The notes below the pieces were generated by a model, which was given only the letters and a program-made list of their open reading frames with translations, did not search any database and was not told the origin of the DNA. From Clostridium rhizosphaerae (GTDB lineage: Bacteria; Bacillota; Clostridia; Clostridiales; Clostridiaceae), in the NCBI RefSeq assembly GCF_016765585.1, contig NZ_JAESWC010000002.1:186001-250000 (forward strand): DNA of 64,000 nt. Reading direction: 5' to 3'. Positions 28,107-38,458 of the stretch are shown here, in pieces (position 1 is the stretch's first letter; each line of letters starts with the position of its first letter). The position numbers and the translations under genes were made by a program.

Positions 28107-29114
28107 TTATTCTATATTGTAAATTTCATCTTTCTTTTCCCTAGACATTAGCTCATAAACTCCATACTTTGGATCTTTACCTTCAAATAAAACTTGATAT
28201 AATGTATCAGTTATCGGCATAGATATATTAAGTTTTTCCTTTAAAGCATGAAATGCTCTGCAAGCTTTAATACCTTCAACAACCATGCCAATTTGAGATA
28301 TTGCATCTTCTACTGTAGTACCCTTACCAATCAAAATTCCTGCTCTTCTATTTCTGCTGTGCATGCTGGTACAGGTTACTATAAGATCACCAATGCCTGT
28401 GAGTCCTGAAAAAGTCTCACTCTTTCCGCCTAGTTTTGTACCAATTCGAATGATTTCGCTCATTCCTCTAGTCATTAAGGCTGCTTTAGTATTATCACCA
28501 TAGCCAATACCATCGGAAATTCCAGCTGCCAAAGCAATAATGTTTTTAACAGCTCCTCCAATTTCAACACCAACAATATCTTCATTAGTATATACTCTAA
28601 ACTTCTTAGTTAAGAATAAATCCTGAACTTTTTGTGCTGAATTTAAATCCTTAGAAGCTGCAACAACAGCGGTAGGAATATCTAATGCTACTTCTTCTGC
28701 ATGACTAGGACCTGATAAAACAACAACCGGATTATCTGGAAGTTCTTCTTCTATAACTTCTGATATACGTTTTAAGGATTCTTCTTCTATACCTTTAGCT
28801 ATACTAACAATTATTTGATTTTTATTCACGTGTTCTTTAATTTGTTTGCATAGATTCCTTATAGCATGAGAAGGTACAGATAAAACAATAAAATCACTAT
28901 CTAATACACATTTAGTTAATTCAACACAGCCCGTAACATTATAAGGTACTGTTATTTTAGGCAGATACTTAATATTTTCTCTTTTATCATTAATATCATC
29001 AATTACTTGTTTATTTCTATCCCAAATTCTAACACAAAGTCCTTTTTTAGCAAGCATTATTCCCAATGCTGTTCCGAAGCTTCCGCCACCTAAGAAAGAA
29101 ACATTAGCATTCAT
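28107..29114 (-). CDS. gpsA: Glycerol-3-phosphate dehydrogenase [NAD(P)+]
   Basis: Reduces dihydroxyacetone phosphate to sn-glycerol 3-phosphate for phospholipid synthesis. The NAD(P)-binding [10 protein letters not shown] (9-18), the active-site [16 protein letters not shown] (with catalytic Lys) and the C-terminal NADPH-binding GMVVEG motif are all present. 335 residues is standard. One base separates it from der, the neighbour it also has in Bacillus, where spoIVA likewise lies close by. Confidence 0.97.
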   Translation of the reverse strand: MNANVSFLGGGSFGTALGIMLAKKGLCVRIWDRNKQVIDDINDKRENIKYLPKITVPYNVTGCVELTKCVLDSDFIVLSVPSHAIRNLCKQIKEHVNKNQIIVSIAKGIEEESLKRISEVIEEELPDNPVVVLSGPSHAEEVALDIPTAVVAASKDLNSAQKVQDLFLTKKFRVYTNEDIVGVEIGGAVKNIIALAAGISDGIGYGDNTKAALMTRGMSEIIRIGTKLGGKSETFSGLTGIGDLIVTCTSMHSRNRRAGILIGKGTTVEDAISQIGMVVEGIKACRAFHALKEKLNISMPITDTLYQVLFEGKDPKYGVYELMSREKKDEIYNIE

Positions 29115-29115
29115 T

Positions 29116-30432
29116 TTATTCTTTCCTTTCTCTAAAATGAACTTTTATAGAAGTTCCTTTAAAGTCAAAGTTATTTCTTAATTGGTTAACTAGATATCTT
29201 TCATAAGAAAAATGTATAGTCTGGGTATCATTAACAAAGAAAATAAATAGTGGTGGCTTTGTTTCTGCCTGAGTAACATAATAGATTTTTAACCTTTTTA
29301 ATCCAACTATTGGCGGTTCTTTCATTAATACAGCTTTATTTATAACATCATTTAATATACCTGTAGATATACGCTTTGAGTAATTAGCATAACATGCTTT
29401 AGCCTCACTTAAAACCTTATGTACTCTCTGACCAGTCTTGGCGGATATAAACAAGAAGGATGCATATTCAATAAATGCCATTTTACCTTGTAAAGTCTTT
29501 TTGTAGTTTTCCATGGTCTTATCATCTTTTTCTATTAAGTCCCACTTATTAACCACTACCATTATCGCCTTACCTTGTTCATGAGCATATCCAATAATTT
29601 TTTCATCTTGTTCAGTTACGCCCTCAGTAGCATCAATAATTAATATGCAAACGTCAGCTCTTTCTAATGCTGCTAATGTTCTAATTACACTATATCTCTC
29701 TATTTCTTCTTTAATTTTACTTTTTCTTCTAAGACCTGCAGTATCTATTAAGATAAATTTTCCTTCTTCTGTTTCTAATGTACTATCTATGGCATCTCTT
29801 GTTGTACCGGGTATATCACTAACTATTACTCTTTCTTCTCCCAAGAGTTTATTAATGAGGGATGATTTTCCAACATTAGGTTTCCCAACCATTGCTATCT
29901 TAATATATTCATCCTGTTCCTCATCATCTGTTCCACTTGGAAAATGTTCAACAATTCTATCAAGCATATCACCTAAAGCTAGACCTTGAGTAGCAGAAAT
30001 TGTTATAGGCTCGCCTATTCCTAAGTTATAAAATTCAAAAGCATTATCCTCATCTTTTAAACTATCTATCTTATTTACGACAAGTACTATTGGTTTTTTG
30101 CTCTTTCTAAGCATTTGAGCAACTTCTGCATCAGCAGCAGTCAGGCCTTCTTTTCCATCGACAATAAACACTATAACATTAGCAGTATCTATTGCAATTT
30201 GGGCCTGCCTTCTCATTTGAGATAAAATTATATCTCCACTCTCAGGTTCTATACCCCCAGTATCAATAATTGTAAAATTATACTTAAGCCATTCTGCCTC
30301 CGCATAAACTCTATCCCTTGTTACACCAGGCGTATCTTCAACAATTGAAATTCTTTTACCTGCAATCTTATTAAAAAGTGTTGATTTTCCAACATTTGGA
30401 CGTCCTACAAAAGCTACAATAGGTTTTCCCAT
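29116..30432 (-). CDS. der: Double GTPase Der (EngA)
   Basis: An essential 50S assembly factor with two GTPase domains. Domain 1 has [12 protein letters not shown] (10-21), DTPGVTRDR and DTGG; domain 2 has [12 protein letters not shown] (near 183), DIPGTTRD and [10 protein letters not shown]-terminal KH-like domain covers residues 355-438. The length is normal. It begins immediately after the DUF512 gene stop, so the three genes DUF512-der-gpsA form one unit. Confidence 0.97.
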   Translation of the reverse strand: MGKPIVAFVGRPNVGKSTLFNKIAGKRISIVEDTPGVTRDRVYAEAEWLKYNFTIIDTGGIEPESGDIILSQMRRQAQIAIDTANVIVFIVDGKEGLTAADAEVAQMLRKSKKPIVLVVNKIDSLKDEDNAFEFYNLGIGEPITISATQGLALGDMLDRIVEHFPSGTDDEEQDEYIKIAMVGKPNVGKSSLINKLLGEERVIVSDIPGTTRDAIDSTLETEEGKFILIDTAGLRRKSKIKEEIERYSVIRTLAALERADVCILIIDATEGVTEQDEKIIGYAHEQGKAIMVVVNKWDLIEKDDKTMENYKKTLQGKMAFIEYASFLFISAKTGQRVHKVLSEAKACYANYSKRISTGILNDVINKAVLMKEPPIVGLKRLKIYYVTQAETKPPLFIFFVNDTQTIHFSYERYLVNQLRNNFDFKGTSIKVHFRERKE

Positions 30433-31749
30433 TTATTTTTCCTCCTTGCCAAATTTATTTATAATCTCAATTAAATCTTCACCTGAATAGTCGACTATTA
30501 AGACTTTTCTATTAAAAGCATCTTCAATATCCTTAACAATAATATCATCAAGTAAAGTTTCTTCTCCGCTTCTCAGCATATTTCTAGGCATTATTATAAA
30601 ATTACCTAGTTTTTGGTTTTTTAATTGATCAATTATATCCTTACCAGTTAAAAGTCCTGCCACAGTAATAGTTTCTCCAAAATAATTATTGATTATTTTA
30701 ACAGCATCTATATTAATATTTGGATTAGCTTTCTGAATTTTGGAAGCAACAGCTTTAATTTCTTTATATGCTGATGCGCCTGTTATCATTGTAAAGGAAT
30801 TTTTAATTTCCATATCAATATTAGGCAGCGTTTTATCCAAATTATTTCGCAGCAATCTAATCATACCAATTCCATCTTCTAATTGCTCAAATTCACCATA
30901 AAATTCTGTTTCAGGCACATCAAAGCCTGCTGTTACATAAAACTCATCTGATAATCTAATAAAAGGTTGACCTATAATACCTTTATATTTCTCCTGAAGC
31001 ATTGAAACAGCATTAATTTCAGCTGCACTGCTTCCTTTATCATATAAGGTTACTTTAAAAAGATCTTCTCTAAACTTTGTAGCCCCTACTGGAACAACAG
31101 CTACATTCCTTACTGAAGGATACAACTTAAATAAGTCCTCTGTTGTTCTTTTCAATTCTTCGTCATTATTAATCCCAGGACAGAGTACTATCTGACAGTT
31201 AATATCTATACCTGCAGAAGCAAGCTTTTGCAATCTTTCATATACGTTGCCTGCAAATCTATTATTCAGCATCTTTACTCTTAATTCCGGATTAGTAGTA
31301 TGCACAGAAACATTAATAGGACTTATTCGATACCTAATAATTCTATCTATATCTTCATCTTTCATATTGGTCAATGTTACAAAATTACCTTGTAAAAAAG
31401 ATAACCTTGAATCATCATCCTTGAAATATAAAGTTTTTCTCATTCCTTTTGGAAGCTGATCGATAAAGCAAAATACACATTTATTTGAACAGCTTCTAGC
31501 ACTATCTAAAATTGAATTTTCAAATTCTACTCCTAAGTCCTCTTCGTAGTCTTTTTCTACTTCTAAGCACCAATGTTCTCCGTCTCTTTTTTCTATTTCA
31601 ATTTCCACATATTCATCAGCCATGAGAAATTTATAATCAATTATATCTTTTACTTCAGTATCATTTATACTTATTAGTTTATCTCCAATTTCTATTTCCA
31701 ATTCTTCTGCAATACTATTAGGTTTGACTTTTACTATAGTATTTTTCAT
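30433..31749 (-). CDS. DUF512 radical-SAM protein with PDZ domain
   Basis: A 438-residue iron-sulfur protein of unknown reaction found beside der in many Firmicutes. A PDZ-like domain covers residues 1-65. A radical-SAM core follows with the Cys cluster in CSNKCVFCFID (about 86-96), and then a DUF512 domain that includes GxTG-like TVAGLLTGKD (near 360). It has no membrane segment, so the PDZ domain probably binds a cytoplasmic partner. It heads the der-gpsA operon. The 135 bases upstream contain the terminator region of the histidine kinase gene and room for a promoter. Confidence 0.9.
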   Translation of the reverse strand: MKNTIVKVKPNSIAEELEIEIGDKLISINDTEVKDIIDYKFLMADEYVEIEIEKRDGEHWCLEVEKDYEEDLGVEFENSILDSARSCSNKCVFCFIDQLPKGMRKTLYFKDDDSRLSFLQGNFVTLTNMKDEDIDRIIRYRISPINVSVHTTNPELRVKMLNNRFAGNVYERLQKLASAGIDINCQIVLCPGINNDEELKRTTEDLFKLYPSVRNVAVVPVGATKFREDLFKVTLYDKGSSAAEINAVSMLQEKYKGIIGQPFIRLSDEFYVTAGFDVPETEFYGEFEQLEDGIGMIRLLRNNLDKTLPNIDMEIKNSFTMITGASAYKEIKAVASKIQKANPNINIDAVKIINNYFGETITVAGLLTGKDIIDQLKNQKLGNFIIMPRNMLRSGEETLLDDIIVKDIEDAFNRKVLIVDYSGEDLIEIINKFGKEEK

Positions 31750-31865
31750 ATTTTCACTCCCAATTTTGTATTGTATTCATTAAGTTATAATACATGAACT
31801 GAAAACTTTAGTCAATGTAAAACTGCTATTATGGACATAAAGTGCTTTTATTTCCCAAAAAAGTC

Positions 31866-31899
31866 AAAGGAGATAGATGTGCATCTATCTCTTTATTGG
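31866..31899 (-). terminator. Terminator-like hairpin of the kinase operon
   Basis: The stem GAGATAGATG/CATCTATCTC has a two-base loop and is followed on the minus strand by TTTGACTTTTTT. It overlaps the last codons of the histidine kinase gene. Confidence 0.6.
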
Positions 31900-33588
31900 T
31901 ATTCTAATTACAAACTTAGTTCCTTTTCCTATTTGACTTTGCACCTCAATTTTACCATTAAGACTTAAGACAATATGTTTAACAATTGCCAAGCCCAGTC
32001 CTGTTCCTCCCTGAGCTCTTGATCTTGCCTTATCAATTCTATAAAACCTTTCAAATATTCTGTCCAAATGTTCTTTTGACATTCCAACGCCTGTATCCTC
32101 TACATATAAAGTACATATATTATTAGTATTTTCAAAACCTATATATACAGTTGCATTCTCTTCAGAATATTTAATAGAATTGTCAACTAAATTAATTAGC
32201 ATTTGTTTAAATCTATCTCTATCAGCTTCTATTATACAATCATTTTGAGTAACTATATTAATCTTAATATTCTTAAGATCTGCAGTGTTTTTCATAAGAT
32301 TATATACATCCTCAATAATTTCAGCAACACTTATAGCTTCATTTTTTGTCTCCTTGTGCTGCTCTATATAGGATAATGTTAAAATATCATTAATCAATCT
32401 CGTTAATCTATCAGCCTCATCATTTATTATATCTAAAAACTTTTCTTTTTTTTCTTTATCTTCAACAAATTTTAAGGTTTCCGCAAAACCTTTAATAGAG
32501 GTTAAAGGAGTTTTCAATTCATGAGATACATTAGCAACAAATTGTGATCTCATATTCTCAAGTCTTTTTATATCTGTTATATCTTGTACTACTGCCACAT
32601 TGCCAATTAATTCAGTTTCACCGATAATTTCAGCAGTTCTAACCCTTAAATCACGTTCTTTAGGCCAAAATAGTTTTATTTCATTGTATTCTTCTGAATT
32701 ATTCTTAAATACATTTTCAAGTTCATAATCTCGAATAATATCCATTAAATTTTGACCTATAATATCTTTTTCTATGCCAAATATTTCTTTGGCGTATGGA
32801 TTTATCATAATTATTTTATAATTCTTATCTATTGCAATTACACCGCTATCCATGCTCCTCAAAATTGCTTCAAGTCTATTTTGTCTGTTAGTAAGCTCTT
32901 TCAGCGTGGTTTGAAGCTTATCGGCCATATTATTAAAGGCTCTCCCTAAATCTCCAATTTCATTATCCTCTAAAACTTTAACCCTTTCACACAGTTCTCC
33001 ATTCGCTACTCTGGAAGTTATGGCCTGAAGCGCTTTAATAGGTCTTACCATTGCTTGAGAAAGTTTTGATGATACTATTGCAGCAGCAATTAATACCGCT
33101 ATCAGTGTTATTAAATAATATTGTATATATTTGCTTTCAAAACTGTTTATAATAGCAATGGGCATTGAACTTCTTATAATATAACCATCACCAAAACTTG
33201 TAGCTACATACAGCATATTCTTATTTATTGAGTGGCTATATCTTATAGATGAACCTACCCCGTTAAGCCTAGCATCAATAACTTCAGATCTGCTGTTATG
33301 ATTATCCATGGACTCCTTATCTGCTACAGAATCAAAAATTACATTACCCTGTTTATCAATATATGTAACTCTCATTTCTATATTACTTAAGTTTTTTTTA
33401 AAAAAAGTATCTTTATCTACTATATTATTAGTTTCTATAATACTTATAATAAATTGATTATTTTCTTTTAAATTACGTATAATATTTTGATTATACTGGT
33501 TATTTATTATACCAATAAAAAATAATGTTAAGATAACAACACTTATTGTTAAAACACCCAGTATAGATATCATTAGTCTTTTCTTCAT
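31885..33588 (-). CDS. PhoR/WalK-type sensor histidine kinase
   Basis: A 567-residue membrane kinase. TM1 is at about 7-29, an extracytoplasmic sensor at 30-152, and TM2 at about 155-177. HAMP (180-232), PAS (about 240-340), the HisKA box VSHELKTPLTS with the phosphorylated His (near 352) and a full ATPase domain (VDNSIKYS, DTGVGMS, GGTGLGLAIVKH) follow. The architecture fits PhoR, ResE and WalK alike. It overlaps the response-regulator gene by 4 bases, so the two form a coupled pair. The absence of phosphate-transport or wall genes beside it leaves the stimulus open. Confidence 0.93.
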   Translation of the reverse strand: MKKRLMISILGVLTISVVILTLFFIGIINNQYNQNIIRNLKENNQFIISIIETNNIVDKDTFFKKNLSNIEMRVTYIDKQGNVIFDSVADKESMDNHNSRSEVIDARLNGVGSSIRYSHSINKNMLYVATSFGDGYIIRSSMPIAIINSFESKYIQYYLITLIAVLIAAAIVSSKLSQAMVRPIKALQAITSRVANGELCERVKVLEDNEIGDLGRAFNNMADKLQTTLKELTNRQNRLEAILRSMDSGVIAIDKNYKIIMINPYAKEIFGIEKDIIGQNLMDIIRDYELENVFKNNSEEYNEIKLFWPKERDLRVRTAEIIGETELIGNVAVVQDITDIKRLENMRSQFVANVSHELKTPLTSIKGFAETLKFVEDKEKKEKFLDIINDEADRLTRLINDILTLSYIEQHKETKNEAISVAEIIEDVYNLMKNTADLKNIKINIVTQNDCIIEADRDRFKQMLINLVDNSIKYSEENATVYIGFENTNNICTLYVEDTGVGMSKEHLDRIFERFYRIDKARSRAQGGTGLGLAIVKHIVLSLNGKIEVQSQIGKGTKFVIRIPIKR

Positions 33589-34286
33589 GCTAATTCTCCA
33601 TAATTAAATCTATATCCTACACCTCTAATTGTTTCTATATATCTAGGAGCTTTATCATCTTCCTCAATTTTTTGTCTTAAATGCCTTATATGAACATCAA
33701 CTGTTCTTGTTTCACCAATATACTCATACCCCCACACTTTATCTAAAAGAAATTCTCTAGTTATTACTCTTCCTTTATTTTTTATTAGTATTTCTAATAC
33801 TTCAAATTCTTTTAAAGTCAACTCAATTCTTTTACTTTCTTTTGTAACTTCATGTTTCTCAAAATCTACAACAACATTATCAAATTTATAAGCTTTATCC
33901 AAGGGCTGCAGAGTTGTACGTCTTAATACTGCTTTAACTCGTGCCAACAGTTCTCTAATAGAAAAAGGCTTTGTCATATAGTCATCAGCACCTAATTCTA
34001 AACCAAGTATCTTATCCAGCTCCTCGCTTTTAGCAGTAATCATAATAATTGGTATGTTAGATATATTATTATCTTTTCTGATTTCTTTACACACATCATA
34101 TCCGTCAATACCTGGAAGCATAACATCTAACAGAATCAAATCAAAATCATCTTCTTTTATAATTTTCAGAGCTTCTGCACCATCGCCGCAACAGATAACC
34201 TTGTAACCGCTATTTTCTAAATTAAACTTAATAAGTTCCTGAATATGTTCTTCATCATCAACAGCTAGAATTTTATATTGAGCCAT
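33585..34286 (-). CDS. OmpR/PhoB-family response regulator
   Basis: A receiver domain (1-120) with acidic residues DDEEH, phospho-acceptor Asp in LILLDVMLPGIDGYD (near 54), Thr in MITAKSEE and Lys in TKPFS. A winged-helix DNA-binding domain follows (about 130-233), with TRTVDVHIRHLRQKIE as the recognition helix. The 233-residue length is standard. It is transcribed just after pgeF (15-base gap) and before the kinase. Which genes it controls cannot be read here. Confidence 0.95.
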   Translation of the reverse strand: MAQYKILAVDDEEHIQELIKFNLENSGYKVICCGDGAEALKIIKEDDFDLILLDVMLPGIDGYDVCKEIRKDNNISNIPIIMITAKSEELDKILGLELGADDYMTKPFSIRELLARVKAVLRRTTLQPLDKAYKFDNVVVDFEKHEVTKESKRIELTLKEFEVLEILIKNKGRVITREFLLDKVWGYEYIGETRTVDVHIRHLRQKIEEDDKAPRYIETIRGVGYRFNYGELA

Positions 34287-34301
34287 TTGTATTCCTCCCT
34301 C

Positions 34302-35012
34302 TTAAATCAGATAAACAAAAGAAAACATTCTCCCTGCCTGTTCTCTTTCTTTTCTATATGAATGTAAAGATATATTCTCATCACAAAAGGTGCATATTTT
34401 TAAAGAATTTATGTTTTCTTTTAATACTCCAATTGATAACAGCTGCGTAATTATACATTTTTCTAAATTCAATTTGTTATTTATTATTATTTTTTCGTCT
34501 TTAAATAACTCATAGTTATTGAATAAAGCAGCTAAATCTTCTCCTATTTCATAGCAGCACTCTCTATTATGAGGGCCAATATAAACCACTAAATCTTTAG
34601 CAAAAGAATTATAGTCTTTCTCCATTTTGATGATAGTATTTATTACAATACCACCAATAGTTCCTTTCCATCCGCTATGTACCGCTGCCACCACATTCTT
34701 CTTTTTATCATATATTAAAATAGGAACACAATCAGCCGTAAATACACCTATTGCAACTTTATGTTCATTTGTAATAAGAGCATCTCCTTCATAAACTTTT
34801 CCGTCATAGTCATAAACCAGATTACTGTGTATTTGATTTAAATAGCCTATATTGCTTACATTGAACCATTCTTTTAAACTTAAAAGATTATCATTACCAC
34901 ACTTCTTTTTTATATTAAAATTCAAATTTTCTTTTGCAGTAGAAAATACAAATTTTGCATCATTACATGAGGTTGTAATAAAATCATAATTTTTTATAAG
35001 TATATGTTCCAC
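34302..35012 (-). CDS. pgeF: Purine nucleoside phosphorylase/laccase-like protein YfiH (PgeF)
   Basis: YfiH-family proteins bind zinc or copper; activities reported include purine nucleoside phosphorylase and removal of mis-incorporated serine from peptidoglycan precursors. Metal-ligand motifs are present: GDALITNE, TADCVPIL, AVHSGWKG and the late CCYEIGED. The C-terminal CTFCDENISLHSYR is also typical. 236 residues is normal. It lies between nrdR and the two-component system, as in other clostridia. Confidence 0.88.
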   Translation of the reverse strand: MEHILIKNYDFITTSCNDAKFVFSTAKENLNFNIKKKCGNDNLLSLKEWFNVSNIGYLNQIHSNLVYDYDGKVYEGDALITNEHKVAIGVFTADCVPILIYDKKKNVVAAVHSGWKGTIGGIVINTIIKMEKDYNSFAKDLVVYIGPHNRECCYEIGEDLAALFNNYELFKDEKIIINNKLNLEKCIITQLLSIGVLKENINSLKICTFCDENISLHSYRKEREQAGRMFSFVYLI

Positions 35013-35094
35013 TAATTATACTCCTCTCCATTATTTTATCATTATTTTATCTGGTTTCAAATTTTTGCTATTCATTTAACTAGAATTTAACATA

Positions 35095-35120
35095 CAAAAA
35101 AATGCCCTAAGGGCATTCTA
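35095..35120 (-). terminator. Terminator of nrdR
   Basis: The stem AATGCCC/GGGCATT has a three-base loop and seven T on the minus strand. It lies directly after the nrdR stop. Confidence 0.85.
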
Positions 35121-35585
35121 CTATTTATTTATCATAAGACTTTTTAATTCTTCCATAAAAGTATTTATATCTTTAAATTGTCTATAAACAGATGCGAATC
35201 TTACATACGCTATCTCATCAACCTTTTTCAAACTTTCCATTATCATTTCACCTATATACTCGGATCTTACTTCTGTAAGCATTTGATTGCTCAGTTGTTT
35301 CTCTATATCGCTTGCTATTGTTTCAATCTGCATACGTGAAACGGGACGTTTCTGACAAGCCTTTAATAATCCATTAATTATTTTGGACTTATCAAAGTAT
35401 TCTCTGCTCATGTCTTTCTTAATAACCAGGATTGGAATATCTTCTATTTTCTCATATGTTGTATATCTTTTGCTGCAGCTTAGACATTCCCGTCTTCTCC
35501 TTATTGCCATATCATCTTCTGTGGACCTAGAATCCACAACTTTACTTTCTTCATATCCACAGTATGGACATTTCACTTTCTCCAC
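35121..35585 (-). CDS. nrdR: Transcriptional repressor NrdR
   Basis: Represses ribonucleotide reductase genes in response to dATP/ATP. The N-terminal zinc ribbon CPYCGYEES...CLSCSKRY (3-38) binds DNA, and an ATP-cone domain covers 48-140. The 154-residue length is usual. No nrd gene lies in the window, so it acts elsewhere. The gene has its own terminator and its own upstream gap of 78 bases. Confidence 0.96.
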   Translation of the reverse strand: MEKVKCPYCGYEESKVVDSRSTEDDMAIRRRRECLSCSKRYTTYEKIEDIPILVIKKDMSREYFDKSKIINGLLKACQKRPVSRMQIETIASDIEKQLSNQMLTEVRSEYIGEMIMESLKKVDEIAYVRFASVYRQFKDINTFMEELKSLMINK

Positions 35586-35663
35586 ATCCTTTGTACAATA
35601 TTATCTATTTTATAGATATTAAAGGTTATATATAAATATTATACACATTTATTATAATAATTT

Positions 35664-35936
35664 CTACATCTTATTATTTATAACTAAGCCATTACCATCA
35701 ATAAGAATAACATCTAAACCTATTTTCAGTACTTTGCTCCAAGGAATTTCAATAGTATCATTTTTCCCAAACCAGGAAACCTTTTGATTTGGCAATAGTA
35801 TAGATAATATCCTATATTCATCACAATCAATTTTCAAATCTTTTATAAATCCAAGCTTAGACCCAGTGGAAATATCAATTACCTCCATAGATCTTAAGTT
35901 TGCTATTGAATACAACGAATCTTCCATTTTTTTCAC
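35664..35936 (-). CDS. ylmC: YlmC/YmxH-family PRC-barrel sporulation protein
   Basis: A 90-residue PRC-barrel protein with the fold's LRSMEVIDISTGSKLGFIKDLKID pattern (residues 14-37, only partly quoted by function: a barrel strand pair) and IPWSKVLKIGLDVIL. Members are associated with sporulation in clostridia and bacilli, but the mechanism is unknown. It is located just downstream of sigG, which is the usual place. Confidence 0.85.
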   Translation of the reverse strand: MKKMEDSLYSIANLRSMEVIDISTGSKLGFIKDLKIDCDEYRILSILLPNQKVSWFGKNDTIEIPWSKVLKIGLDVILIDGNGLVINNKM

Positions 35937-36031
35937 CTCGTTTTAAATAAATTCTTTTATTATTTTTCAAACCTTTTTTACAAGTTTGTCCAATCTTAAT
36001 ATAATTTATATTCATATATCCATTAATATAT

Positions 36032-36061
36032 GATAAAAAAAGAGCCTAGCGGCTCTTTTAC
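36032..36061 (-). terminator. Terminator of sigG
   Basis: The stem AAAGAGCC/GGCTCTTT has a four-base loop, with seven T on the minus strand after it. Confidence 0.9.
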
Positions 36062-36831
36062 ACATACTTTCTCATATGTCTTAAAGCTGTTTTCTCTAAT
36101 CTAGATACTTGAGCTTGGGATATCCCAATTTCATCTGCTACTTCCATCTGAGTTCTTCCATCGAAAAATCTTAAGGTAAGTATTAATTTTTCTCTATCAT
36201 TCAACTTTTTCATTGCTTCTTTAATAGATATATTTTCAAGCCAACTGTCATCTAAATTTTTATTATCACTAATCTGATCCATTACATAAATCGCATCTCC
36301 GCCATCATGATATATTGGTTCAAAAAGCGATACAGGATCTTGAATTGCATCTAATGCAAATACTACTTCCTCCCTTGGAACTTTTAATTCTTTAGCAATT
36401 TGTGATATAGTTGGTTCTTTATTGTTTTCACTTATTAATTTATCTCTCACCTGTAATGCCCTATATGCAATGTCTCTTAGAGATCTACTAACTCTTATTG
36501 AATTATTGTCCCTTAAATATCGTCTTATTTCTCCAATTATCATTGGAACAGCATATGTAGAAAACTTTACATTTTGTGTCAGGTCGAAATTGTCAATAGC
36601 CTTGATTAAGCCTATACAGCCAACTTGAAATAAATCATCTACATTCTCTCCTCTATTATTGAATCTTTGAATAACACTTAATACTAGTCTTAAGTTTCCT
36701 CTTATGAATTTTTCTCTCGATTCTTCATCCCTATCTTTCATCTTAAATAGAAGCTGTCTCATTTCACTTTCTTTTAAAACTGGTAATTTAGCGGTATTAA
36801 CACCACATATTTCGACTTTGTTAATCATCAT
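36058..36831 (-). CDS. sigG: Forespore sigma factor sigma-G
   Basis: Directs late forespore transcription. The N-terminal VEICGVNTAKLPVL matches the segment through which Gin/CsfB and SpoIIAB inhibit sigma-G. Region 2 (RGNLRLVLSVIQRF, DLFQVGCIGLIKAIDNFD) and region 4.2 with EIGISQAQVSRLEK are clear. 257 residues is normal. The start codons are an ATG-ATG pair, and the best Shine-Dalgarno (AAGGGG) lies unusually far (11-14 bases) upstream inside a hairpin (36842-36883). It sits 75 bases after sigE, as in Bacillus. Confidence 0.96.
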   Translation of the reverse strand: MMINKVEICGVNTAKLPVLKESEMRQLLFKMKDRDEESREKFIRGNLRLVLSVIQRFNNRGENVDDLFQVGCIGLIKAIDNFDLTQNVKFSTYAVPMIIGEIRRYLRDNNSIRVSRSLRDIAYRALQVRDKLISENNKEPTISQIAKELKVPREEVVFALDAIQDPVSLFEPIYHDGGDAIYVMDQISDNKNLDDSWLENISIKEAMKKLNDREKLILTLRFFDGRTQMEVADEIGISQAQVSRLEKTALRHMRKYV

Positions 36832-36841
36832 CCTGTCATCA

Positions 36842-36883
36842 GCCCCTTTTAAATAATAGCATTAAAATTATTTCCCAAGGGGC
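36842..36883 (-). promoter_or_regulatory. sigG: Leader hairpin covering the sigG ribosome site
   Basis: GCCCCTT pairs with AAGGGGC, and inside this AAATAAT pairs with ATTATTT. In minus-strand RNA the AAGGGG Shine-Dalgarno of sigG is the 3' arm. The hairpin could lower translation of sigG until it is opened. On the plus strand the same hairpin is followed by seven T and would look like a terminator, but no plus gene lies upstream. Confidence 0.5.
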
Positions 36884-36905
36884 GTTTTTTTATACTAAAG
36901 ACAAC

Positions 36906-37613
36906 CTATATCATTTTATTTATTTCTTTTTTTAATCTTTTTATTATTCTCTTTTCTAATCTAGATATGTATGATTGTGATATTCCGAGCATATCTGCAA
37001 CTTCTTTTTGTGTTTTCTCGTTATCCCCATTTAGTCCAAATCTTAATTGAACAATTTCTTTTTCTCTATTATTGAGTTTTTTCATAGCTACGACTAGAAG
37101 TTGTTTGTCAACTTCGTCTTCTATCAAATTATAAACTGAGTCGTTTTCTGTACCTAGTATATCTGAAAGAAGTAATTCATTACCATCCCAATCAATGTTG
37201 AGAGGCTCATAAAAGGATATTTCTGCCTTAACCTTGCTATTTCTTCTAAGATACATCAATATTTCATTTTCTATGCATCTTGAACCATAGGTAGCAAGTT
37301 TAATCTTTTTAGTTGGATCAAAGGTGTTTACAGCTTTAATTAACCCAATAGTTCCAACAGAAATCAAGTCCTCTACATTAACCCCAGTATTTTCAAATTT
37401 TCGTGCTATATAAACAACCAATCTTAAGTTTCTTTCTATCAAAATTGATCTTATACTTTCATCACCTTCTGTAAGCCTGGCTACTAAATCCTCTTCCTCC
37501 TCTTTACTTAGCGGTGGTGGTAAAGCATCATTTCCACCGATATAATATAATTTTCTTATACCAAATCTAAATTTAATTAATAGTCTGTTTAATATTACCT
37601 TTAAGTTTAACAT
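36906..37613 (-). CDS. sigE: Mother-cell sigma factor pro-sigma-E
   Basis: Directs early mother-cell transcription after processing by SpoIIGA. The N-terminal pro-sequence (about 1-27) is basic and amphipathic and leads into [18 protein letters not shown], the region around the cleavage site. Regions 2 and 4 are complete ([34 protein letters not shown]). I start it at 37613, where AGGGGG sits 6-7 bases upstream, rather than five codons earlier. It begins 20 bases after the spoIIGA stop, the standard spoIIG operon. Confidence 0.97.
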   Translation of the reverse strand: MLNLKVILNRLLIKFRFGIRKLYYIGGNDALPPPLSKEEEEDLVARLTEGDESIRSILIERNLRLVVYIARKFENTGVNVEDLISVGTIGLIKAVNTFDPTKKIKLATYGSRCIENEILMYLRRNSKVKAEISFYEPLNIDWDGNELLLSDILGTENDSVYNLIEDEVDKQLLVVAMKKLNNREKEIVQLRFGLNGDNEKTQKEVADMLGISQSYISRLEKRIIKRLKKEINKMI

Positions 37614-37633
37614 ATTTATCCCCCTCATAAAGA

Positions 37634-38437
37634 CTAAATTATTCCTCTTGATAGAAGTGCTTGGTAATCATCTAAATCGCTTAGTTTATTTTCGCAAAAC
37701 GCTATTATTACCTCTTTTCTCGTCACTTTATCTTTAAAATACACATTTACATACTCCGGTTTAAAGCCAACTAAATTTCCTACACTCCCATCTATGATTT
37801 TATAAGGAATATAAAGTTTATCTTTATCTTCAATATTAAAATCCTCAATATATTTATTTTCAAGAATCAAAACCGGAAGATTTGTTGCAGGCTCTCTAAG
37901 CTCATTTCCCGTATCTAAAAATGCAGAGAAAGTTTTACAAATGTTATTGTTTTTTATATCTACCTTATAAATTAATGTACTAATGTCCTTCCTATCTTTA
38001 ATATAAATAATTAATCTATTAATTAAGAGATAACAGACAATGAATGCTAACATAAGCTTCTTATAAGTAAAATTTATTTTTAATGAACTGAGATTAGAAA
38101 GTGTATTACTGGTATTTAACTCAATAAAGAAGCAAAAACCCTCTAGCAGCATGGAATAAAGTATAAATATGACTGAGGCCTTTAGTATTAAAATTAAATC
38201 TTTAAATTTGTAAAGAATTGAAATCATTATTAAAACAACAAGTATTTTGAAGGGTAACAAAGTTAGCAATTTTAGTTTTGGAAATATTAAAGTAACTACA
38301 TATATACCTCCGATAATAGATGATAATATTAATTTTTTAGGTTTAATTCTAATCCTAATAGTTTGAGTGGTAATATATAAAAGAAAATAATCTATAATAG
38401 CATTCTCTAAAATCAATACATCTAAGTTTACTACCAT
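37634..38437 (-). CDS. spoIIGA: Sigma-E processing aspartic protease SpoIIGA
   Basis: A membrane protease in the sporulation septum that cleaves pro-sigma-E after a SpoIIR signal. The N-terminal half has five hydrophobic segments (about residues 5-150), and the cytoplasmic half holds the single active-site motif [11 protein letters not shown], with the catalytic Asp in DTG. 267 residues is a little shorter than in Bacillus. GGAGGGGGG precedes the ATG. A sporulation-type promoter candidate lies at 38459-38491. Confidence 0.95.
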   Translation of the reverse strand: MVVNLDVLILENAIIDYFLLYITTQTIRIRIKPKKLILSSIIGGIYVVTLIFPKLKLLTLLPFKILVVLIMISILYKFKDLILILKASVIFILYSMLLEGFCFFIELNTSNTLSNLSSLKINFTYKKLMLAFIVCYLLINRLIIYIKDRKDISTLIYKVDIKNNNICKTFSAFLDTGNELREPATNLPVLILENKYIEDFNIEDKDKLYIPYKIIDGSVGNLVGFKPEYVNVYFKDKVTRKEVIIAFCENKLSDLDDYQALLSRGII

Positions 38438-38458
38438 ATGCCCCCCTCCTTTAAACTT

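Noticed and set aside
36842-36891. Plus-strand intrinsic terminator
   Set aside because: The hairpin with T-run points in the plus direction, but no plus-strand gene precedes it. Its position on the sigG ribosome site is a better explanation.
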